Assembly (NCBI GenBank): GCA_040753875.1
Contig: JBFMDV010000005.1
Span: 186,001-250,000 of the forward strand
DNA length: 64,000 nucleotides
Direction of reading: 5' to 3'
From: Candidatus Zixiibacteriota bacterium
GTDB taxonomy: Bacteria; Zixibacteria; MSB-5A5; GN15; FEB-12
Positions 58,290 to 64,000 of this stretch are shown piece by piece; within the stretch, counting starts at the first letter, position 1, and each line of letters opens with the position of its first letter. The notes beneath the pieces are model-generated. The model was not told the DNA's origin. It was given only the letters and a program-made list of their open reading frames with translations, and searched no databases. A program made the translations under genes and the position numbers.

Positions 58290-58313
58290 TGTACCGCGCC
58301 TCGACCGCGCTCT

Positions 58314-59663
58314 TCACAAAATGTACTTGCTGAGATCCTCGTCTTCGATGATTCCCGAAAGCCGTTTGTCGACCATCGCTGGTGTCACGACAACTTTTTT
58401 TCGTTTGGTCGGCGGTTCATAGAGTATTTCCTCGAGCAATTTCGTCATCACCGTATGAAGGCGCCTGGCGCCGATATTCTCGGATTCCTGGTTAACGCGT
58501 TCGGCTATCTGTGCTATCTTCTTCACCGCATCGACCGTAAACTCCAGTTCGACTCCTTCCGCGCTCAACAGCGCCTGGTACTGTTTCACCAGAGCCGCCC
58601 TCGGTTCGGTCAATATCCGCTCGAAATCCGCTGACGTGAGCGAATCTAACTCTACGCGTATCGGGAATCTTCCTTGCAGTTCCGGGATCAGATCCGCCGG
58701 CTTGCTGGAATGGAAGGCACCGGCGGCGATGAAGAGGATATGGTCGGTATGCACCATGCCATACTTGGTCATGACGCCTGAGCCCTCGACAATCGGGAGG
58801 ATGTCGCGCTGCACTCCCTCGCGGCTGACGTCCGGGCCCACCTTGGAATGGTCCCCCACGATCTTATCGATCTCGTCGACAAATACGATACCGGATTCCT
58901 GCACCCGTTCCAGCGCCTCAGAAATCACCTCGTCCATATTGACCAGCTTGTTGAGTTCTTCATTCATGATGAACTTGTGCGCCTCGCGCACATTCATCTT
59001 GCGCCGTCTTGTCTTCTTGGGCAGGAGACCCGAAAACATCTCCTGGAAATTCACTCCCAGTTCCTCCATCCCCATGGGCGAAAAAATCTCTACGACCGGG
59101 AACTGTGTCTCCGGCGCCTCCAGTTCTATTTCGCGTTCATCCAACTTGCCTTCAAGCAGCTTGGCTCGAAACTTCTCGCGTGTGCCGGCGCGAATCTCAG
59201 GCGCGTTACCCTCACCTGCCGGGCTGCTGGCTTCAACTGCCGGGACACCGACGAGAAGATCGAGCAGGCGTTCAATGGTGTGCTGCGATGCCTTGTCATT
59301 CAGATCCCTGGCCTTTTCGGTCTTAACCATATTGACGCTGATATCGACCAGGTCGCGTACCATCGATTCCACATCACGCCCCACATAGCCGACCTCAGTG
59401 AACTTTGAGGCTTCAACTTTGATGAAAGGCGCTTTGGCCAGATCGGCCAGGCGACGCGCGATTTCGGTTTTGCCGACACCGGTCGGTCCGATCATAATAA
59501 TGTTGTTGGGCATGATCTCCCCTCGGAGATCCTCGGGGGCATGCTGGCGGCGCCAGCGATTGCGAAGCGCTATGGCCACGGACTTCTTGGCGTTGGTCTG
59601 GCCGATGATATACTTGTCCAGATGCTCGACAATTTCGCGCGGTGTCAGATAGCCGTTCTTCAT
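58314..59663 (-). CDS. hslU: ATP-dependent protease ATPase subunit HslU
   Basis: AAA+ unfoldase of the HslUV protease. The 449-residue protein has Walker [14 protein letters not shown] near 55-67, [16 protein letters not shown] near 88-103, the I-domain (about 110-240), Walker [15 protein letters not shown] near 254-267, and the C-terminal end [13 protein letters not shown], which docks into HslV. It overlaps the hslV stop by four bases (ATGA), as usual. It ends 24 bases from the convergent LiaF-like gene. Confidence 0.97.
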   Translation of the reverse strand: MKNGYLTPREIVEHLDKYIIGQTNAKKSVAIALRNRWRRQHAPEDLRGEIMPNNIIMIGPTGVGKTEIARRLADLAKAPFIKVEASKFTEVGYVGRDVESMVRDLVDISVNMVKTEKARDLNDKASQHTIERLLDLLVGVPAVEASSPAGEGNAPEIRAGTREKFRAKLLEGKLDEREIELEAPETQFPVVEIFSPMGMEELGVNFQEMFSGLLPKKTRRRKMNVREAHKFIMNEELNKLVNMDEVISEALERVQESGIVFVDEIDKIVGDHSKVGPDVSREGVQRDILPIVEGSGVMTKYGMVHTDHILFIAAGAFHSSKPADLIPELQGRFPIRVELDSLTSADFERILTEPRAALVKQYQALLSAEGVELEFTVDAVKKIAQIAERVNQESENIGARRLHTVMTKLLEEILYEPPTKRKKVVVTPAMVDKRLSGIIEDEDLSKYIL

Positions 59664-60196
59664 TTTATGGATTCCACTTTGATATTCTTGTTGGTATAGA
59701 CACAGATATCGGCGGCGATCTCCAAAGCCTTGTGGGCAACTTTTTCGGCGCTCATTTTGGGACTGGCGAATATCAGCGCCCGGGCCGCCGCCAGCGCATA
59801 GGTGCCGCCGGAACCGATTGCCACGATCTTATCGTCCGGCTCGACGACGTCGCCATTGCCGCTGATGAGGAAGATGTGTTGGCCATCGGTGACCGCGATC
59901 ACGGCTTCCAGTTTTTGGAGCGTGCGGTCGGTGCGCCATTCTTTGGCCAGTTCGACCGCCGCACGAGCCAGATTCTCCGGAAACTCTTCCAGCTTTTTTT
60001 CGAAGAGTTCAAACAGAGCCAGCGCATCCGCCGCGGCCCCGGCAAATCCGGCCAATATCTTCCCGTCTTGCATTTTGCGAATCTTGACGGCGTTGGCCTT
60101 CAAAACCGTGTCGTCAAATGTCACCTGGCCATCACCGGCCATGGCGGCTTTGCCGTTGTGAATCAGACCCAGGATGGTCGTCGCATGGTACATCAT
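59660..60196 (-). CDS. hslV: ATP-dependent protease proteolytic subunit HslV
   Basis: Proteasome-like threonine peptidase. The 178-residue precursor starts [11 protein letters not shown]; cleavage leaves threonine in HATTIL as the nucleophile. Conserved stretches are [25 protein letters not shown] near 18-42, [14 protein letters not shown] near 50-63, and [16 protein letters not shown] near 125-140. Two ATGs in tandem follow GAGGT; the first is assumed. It is 11 bases after xerC, and hslU overlaps its end. Confidence 0.97.
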   Translation of the reverse strand: MMYHATTILGLIHNGKAAMAGDGQVTFDDTVLKANAVKIRKMQDGKILAGFAGAAADALALFELFEKKLEEFPENLARAAVELAKEWRTDRTLQKLEAVIAVTDGQHIFLISGNGDVVEPDDKIVAIGSGGTYALAAARALIFASPKMSAEKVAHKALEIAADICVYTNKNIKVESIK

Positions 60197-60207
60197 CTTT
60201 AACCTCG

Positions 60208-61122
60208 TTATCGTTTCGAACCGGACCGGGGGTGTGCGGCCTGATACACGCGCTTCATCGATTCAGCCGTCACGTGGGTGTATTTCTGGGTGGTCGAGAG
60301 GGACGCGTGCCCAAGAATCTCCTTAATAAGCAGCAGGTCGGCCCCATTCTCGAGGAGATGAGTCGCGAAGGAATGCCGAAGCGTGTGCGGGGTGAACTCC
60401 ATCCCGTGCGAGCGGGCGAATTGCTTCACCAAGCGATCGACCGTCCGCACCGATACACCCTGGCCTGCCTTGTTGAGAAACAGGTGCGGCGCACTGGATG
60501 CGCGCATGTGCGCGAACCGCTCGCGCTCCTCGAGATACCGCTTGAGATCCGAAAGGGTGTTGTCGCCGACCGGCACCACGCGTTGTTTGTTTCCTTTACC
60601 AATGGTCGTGATAAGACCACGTGACAGGTCGATATCGGACAATCGCACGCCGGCCAGTTCCTCACGCCTCAGGCCGGTAACGTACAAGAGTGCCACCATC
60701 ATATAGTTGCGCCAGTAGGCGTAGCTCCCTTTGTCCGTGCGCGATGTTTCGTGTTCGAAAAGGCCCACGGCTTCAGCCTGGGGAACAAACGACGGCAGTT
60801 TGCCGCTGTATTTGATGCGCGGTATCTTGAAGAGTAATGGTTTTCCCTCTTTGTGCGCACTCAGAAATTTCTGAAAACCGGAAAGCGCCGAGAGGAACCG
60901 CGCAATGGATCGGTTGGAAACTCCTTGAGTGACCCGTCTTTGCAGATAGATGCGTAAGAACAGCGGATCGTTCTTCGCCGCGTCCGGAAGCGCCGCGTAT
61001 TGTTGTTCGAGAAACTCGACCCACGGCTGAAGATCGCGACGGTAGGCATCGATGGTCTTGGCCGAGCGCTTGCGAATGTGCGCGAGTTCGTGCAGGTATT
61101 TAGCCAGCAGGCGATGAGGCAT
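60208..61122 (-). CDS. xerC: Tyrosine recombinase XerC
   Basis: Resolves chromosome dimers at dif with a partner Xer. The 304-residue protein has a core-binding domain (about 1-105) and a catalytic domain with R152 in [12 protein letters not shown]176 in [12 protein letters not shown]246/R249 in [13 protein letters not shown]272 in [13 protein letters not shown] and nucleophile Y281. Gene order topA-xerC-hslV-hslU resembles Bacillus topA-trmFO-codV-clpQ-clpY, with trmFO missing here. XerC rather than phage integrase is supported by this context and length. Confidence 0.93.
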   Translation of the reverse strand: MPHRLLAKYLHELAHIRKRSAKTIDAYRRDLQPWVEFLEQQYAALPDAAKNDPLFLRIYLQRRVTQGVSNRSIARFLSALSGFQKFLSAHKEGKPLLFKIPRIKYSGKLPSFVPQAEAVGLFEHETSRTDKGSYAYWRNYMMVALLYVTGLRREELAGVRLSDIDLSRGLITTIGKGNKQRVVPVGDNTLSDLKRYLEERERFAHMRASSAPHLFLNKAGQGVSVRTVDRLVKQFARSHGMEFTPHTLRHSFATHLLENGADLLLIKEILGHASLSTTQKYTHVTAESMKRVYQAAHPRSGSKR

Positions 61123-61215
61123 AGAGCGAAAGTATCGAAAAACAAAGAGCGGGGCAAACGCTTTCGGTTGCGACCAGGACTACTCTAACCGAATGCGACA
61201 CAATTCGTTATGGGC

Positions 61216-63501
61216 CTACGCCACCGGCTTCTTTTCTGACGATTCTTCCGCCATCTCGTGGCTGCATTTCGGACAGCGCCAGAAGTCACCTTTTTCCTTG
61301 GTGCTCTTTTGCACCAAGTAGGGATTCTGACACACCGGGCAGACATGATTCACCGGGCGGTCCCAACTGGCGAAATCACACTTGGGGTATTTGTTACAGC
61401 CGTAGAAAATTTTGCGGCCCTTGGTCTGCTTCTCAAGAATCTCTCCGCCGCATCCCGGCTTCGGACACGGAATGCCGAGCGTAAGTGGCTTGGTGTTTTT
61501 GCATTCGGGGTAGGCCGAGCAGGCCAGAAAACGGCCGAACCGACCTGACTTGATCACCATGTCGGCGCCGCATTTGTCGCACTTCTGGTCAGTTTTGTTC
61601 CGCGCTTCCTCTTCCGGCAGCGGGCGCGCATTCTTACAGTCCGGATACGATGAGCAAGCCAGAAAGCGGCCATTCCGTCCCCATTTGATAACCATCGGGG
61701 CGCCGCATTTTTCGCAATACTGATCGGTGACCTCGGTCAAAGCGGCCTTGATGTCATCGTGTTTGTGCTCGAGCCCCTTGATTGTCTTGCTGAATGGCTG
61801 GTAGAAATCCCCCACCACTTTCACCCAGTCATCCGTCCCGTCTTCGACCAGGTCCAGTTCCTTTTCCATATTGGCCGTGAAAGCGACATTGAAAATATCC
61901 GGGAAATGTTCCACGAGGATCTTGTTGACCGCTATACCGAGTTCGGTGGGAGACAGTTTGCGTTCTTTCAGGTCCACATATTTGCGGTCCTTGATCGTCG
62001 AGATGATACTGGCATAGGTCGAAGGACGGCCAATGCCATCAGCCTCCATGCGCTTGACCAGCATGGCTTCCGAGTAACGAGCCGGCGGGCGGGTGAACGA
62101 CTGGCTCGGAGTGACCTCTACAAGAGTCAGTTTCTCCCCTCTTTTGAGAACCGGGAGCTTTTGGGAGCCGTTTTCGCCGTTGCCGTTCTCATCAGGCTCC
62201 TTCTCTTCGTGATAAAGCCGAAGGAAACCATCGAACCTGAGTGTCTGGGCCGTCGCTCTCAGGATGAATCGCCCGGCTTCTATATCAACCGTCTCGACAT
62301 CGTACTCGGCATTGGTCATCTGGGAAGCTACAAATCGATTCCAGATGAGCGTGTACAGTTTGAACTGCTGTGCTGTCAAATGTTTCCTGACCTTGTCAGG
62401 CGGCAGGTCAAGATGCGTCGGGCGAATCGCCTCGTGGGCGTCCTGGGCCGATTTCCCCTTGCCGTAGAAATTCGGTTTGCCGGGTAGATAGTTGCTGCCG
62501 AAGCTGTCCTTGATAAAATCTCGCACGTGCTTCAACGCTTCCTCGGAGACACGGGTCGAATCCGTACGCATATACGTGATAAGGCCGGTGGCTCCTTCTT
62601 TGCCAACCTCGATCCCCTCGTACAGGTGCTGCGCTATCGACATCGTGACTTTGGGCGAGTAGCCGTATGCCTTGGCCGCTTCCTGCTGAAGCGTAGAGGT
62701 GATGAACGGCGGCGCCGGTCTGCGCACCCGTTCGGACTTCTTGATTTCGGCAACTTCTGGCGAGGAGGCTTTCAGTTCCTGTTGAATCTGCGACGCTTCC
62801 TGCTCGGTCTTGATCGTAATCTTCTTCGGACCGGCCTCGCCCCCCTTGACCACCGTCTGATCTTCGATCTTGTAGAGTTGGGCCGTAAACTGCTCGTTCT
62901 GATGGGTGGCAAGGAGTGCCTTGATCAGCCAGTATTCTTCGGGAACGAAGTTCTTAATCTCTTCTTCGCGCTCGCAGACCAGACGGAGCGCCACCGACTG
63001 CACACGACCGGCCGAGAGATTCTTGGCCACGGTCTTCCAGAGGAACGGTGAGACTTTGTAGCCGACCAGCCGGTCGAGCACCCGACGCGCCTGCTGCGCG
63101 TTGACGAGATTCATGTCGATCTTGCGGGGGTTCTTGACCGCTTCGGTCACCGCCGATTTGGTGATCTCGTTAAACGTAACACGCACGCACTTGGCCTTGG
63201 TTCCTTTGAGACTGTTGGCGACATGCCAGGCAATGGCTTCGCCTTCACGGTCCGGATCGGGCGCCAGATACACGGTGTCCGCCTTCTTGGCCGCCTTCTT
63301 CAGTTCATCGATGACCTTTTCCTTCCCCTTGATCACACGGTAGTCCGGTTCAAAGTCGTTCTTGACATCGACGCCAAGCTTGGACTTTGGCAGATCAATA
63401 ATGTGACCGATAGTCGATTTGATCTCGAAGCTGTCCCCCAGAAAACGAGCGAGCGTTCGGGACTTTGCCGGAGACTCGACAATGAGAAGGTTTCGGGCCA
63501 T
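61216..63501 (-). CDS. topA: DNA topoisomerase I (type IA)
   Basis: Relaxes negative supercoils. The 761-residue protein has a Toprim domain (about 1-115; LLIVESPAKSRTLARFLGD), the acidic DPDREGEAIAWH near 105-116, and the active tyrosine in GLITYMRTDSTRVS near 305-318. The C-terminus has four zinc ribbons: two nearly alike (CEKCGAPMVIKWGRNGRFLACSSYPDC-type with CDKCG...CSAYPEC), one CPKPGCGG...CNKYPKC and one CPVC...CPKC. ATG 63501 follows AGGAA. It is downstream of rpoZ (42 bases). Confidence 0.97.
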   Translation of the reverse strand: MARNLLIVESPAKSRTLARFLGDSFEIKSTIGHIIDLPKSKLGVDVKNDFEPDYRVIKGKEKVIDELKKAAKKADTVYLAPDPDREGEAIAWHVANSLKGTKAKCVRVTFNEITKSAVTEAVKNPRKIDMNLVNAQQARRVLDRLVGYKVSPFLWKTVAKNLSAGRVQSVALRLVCEREEEIKNFVPEEYWLIKALLATHQNEQFTAQLYKIEDQTVVKGGEAGPKKITIKTEQEASQIQQELKASSPEVAEIKKSERVRRPAPPFITSTLQQEAAKAYGYSPKVTMSIAQHLYEGIEVGKEGATGLITYMRTDSTRVSEEALKHVRDFIKDSFGSNYLPGKPNFYGKGKSAQDAHEAIRPTHLDLPPDKVRKHLTAQQFKLYTLIWNRFVASQMTNAEYDVETVDIEAGRFILRATAQTLRFDGFLRLYHEEKEPDENGNGENGSQKLPVLKRGEKLTLVEVTPSQSFTRPPARYSEAMLVKRMEADGIGRPSTYASIISTIKDRKYVDLKERKLSPTELGIAVNKILVEHFPDIFNVAFTANMEKELDLVEDGTDDWVKVVGDFYQPFSKTIKGLEHKHDDIKAALTEVTDQYCEKCGAPMVIKWGRNGRFLACSSYPDCKNARPLPEEEARNKTDQKCDKCGADMVIKSGRFGRFLACSAYPECKNTKPLTLGIPCPKPGCGGEILEKQTKGRKIFYGCNKYPKCDFASWDRPVNHVCPVCQNPYLVQKSTKEKGDFWRCPKCSHEMAEESSEKKPVA

Positions 63502-63543
63502 GAATGGTTCCTGTCAGTATGTGTGACCGAAAGTTATTATTTC

Positions 63544-63771
63544 TTACATCGAACCGGAGCGCTCAAACTTTACCTTCCCCTCCATAAGGTCCCGGAGGGC
63601 GACCATGGTGATCTTGCGGGCTTCGATGTCCACGGTTTGGCCTTCCTGCAAGGCCTGCAACCGGGCCAGTCGCATGGCGTTAAGGTGTCGGGCGTGCTGC
63701 GCGGCCACGATGACGGCCTCGTAGCGATTCGATGTCATACGGTCGACATTCTCAATGTTCACAGGCTTCAT
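63544..63771 (-). CDS. rpoZ: RNA polymerase omega subunit
   Basis: The 75-residue protein matches RpoZ: NVDRMTSNRYEAVIVAAQHARHLN near 8-31 is the conserved first half (usually MxNRYxLVxxAAxRARQLN), and ITMVALRDLMEGKV forms the last helix. It helps assemble and stabilise core polymerase. It sits 31 bases after gmk, a pairing found in many bacteria. Confidence 0.92.
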   Translation of the reverse strand: MKPVNIENVDRMTSNRYEAVIVAAQHARHLNAMRLARLQALQEGQTVDIEARKITMVALRDLMEGKVKFERSGSM

Positions 63772-63802
63772 TGTGTTCCTCTACATTATATAGCCGTGGG
63801 GC

Positions 63803-64000
63803 TTAACCAATGATATTCCGTATTTGTTCCGCCGACAGGGACTGGACGCGACAATGATGCGAGCGCACGATGCTGAGCACGTCCTGGACGGCAACGTCAA
63901 GCTCCTGATTGACAACGACATAGTCGAACTTATGATACAACCTCATTTCCTTGCGTGCGTTCTCGAATCGGACCCTTAACTGCTCTGCAGTCTCGGTCCC
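63803..64000 (-). CDS. gmk: Guanylate kinase, C-terminal fragment
   Basis: The frame enters from the right edge and ends with TAA at 63803-63805. The 65 visible residues start GTETAEQLRVRFENARKEM and continue LYHKFDYVVVNQELDVAVQDV, which is the C-terminal part of Gmk (GTExxExIxxRL...YDYVVVNDDLxxA). The N-terminal ATP-binding half lies outside the window. Gmk phosphorylates GMP; gmk-rpoZ pairs are common. Confidence 0.93.
   Translation of the reverse strand, partial: GTETAEQLRVRFENARKEMRLYHKFDYVVVNQELDVAVQDVLSIVRSHHCRVQSLSAEQIRNIIG

Noticed and set aside
60208-61122. Phage or island integrase
   Set aside because: Position between topA and hslV, normal length and absence of att-like repeats or phage genes fit chromosomal XerC.

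Overview
The window reads as a piece of chromosome from a Gram-negative bacterium, about 58 percent GC by eye. Tandem outer-membrane beta-barrel genes, lipoprotein signal peptides, a type IV pilus motor set and secreted peptidases with a dockerin-like end point to a diderm. The mix of MglA/roadblock genes, dockerin-tailed M28 peptidases and many short intergenic hairpin repeats resembles uncultured FCB-group lineages such as Zixibacteria; that placement is inference, since no 16S or marker tree is available here. Nearly all genes lie on the minus strand.

Layout. (1) 1-7250: the tail of an unrecognised gene, tRNA-Gly, tatC, then a housekeeping run ilvE-rpiB-(ATL)-glyA-MTH1187-cutA-nrdR. (2) 6666-26412: a broken-up acyl-CoA and branched-chain catabolic region with bioY, two acyl-CoA dehydrogenases, 3-hydroxyacyl-CoA dehydrogenase, thiolase, a biotin carboxylase plus separate biotin carrier, a methylcrotonyl-CoA carboxylase-type carboxyltransferase, a LiuC-like hydratase, an AtuA-like protein, and an archaeal-type HMG-CoA synthase/thiolase/DUF35 trio. 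Plus-strand islands interrupt it: four OMP genes with one decayed copy, and two small secreted or membrane proteins. Hairpin repeats are concentrated here. (3) 26933-29822: an MBL-fold hydrolase, threonine aldolase, a cold-shock protein and a polyprenol/diacylglycerol kinase-like membrane protein.

(4) 29826-47108: a long leftward block with ComEC, a DUF4388 protein, a 3-TM protein, four roadblock proteins (one fused to TPRs, one to a membrane domain), an MglA GTPase with a long tail, PilB, PilT, PilC, a PilS-like kinase and a parvulin lipoprotein. This is the most interesting system in the window: a GTPase/roadblock module, partly membrane-anchored, beside pilus motors. MurJ and divergent rpsT close the block. 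(5) 47620-57425: a ParB/Srx-fold protein, twin M28 peptidases whose C-terminal thirds are almost identical, an unknown gene, a thioesterase, a lipoprotein and argF. (6) 57591-64000: a LiaF-like protein and the housekeeping run gmk-rpoZ-topA-xerC-hslV-hslU.

Together the central genes would oxidise short acyl-CoAs and carboxylate a branched enoyl-CoA, with BioY supplying biotin for the carboxylase. HMG-CoA could come both from leucine breakdown and from acetyl-CoA; no HMG-CoA lyase or reductase is in view. The pilus block lacks pilin and alignment genes, which must be elsewhere.
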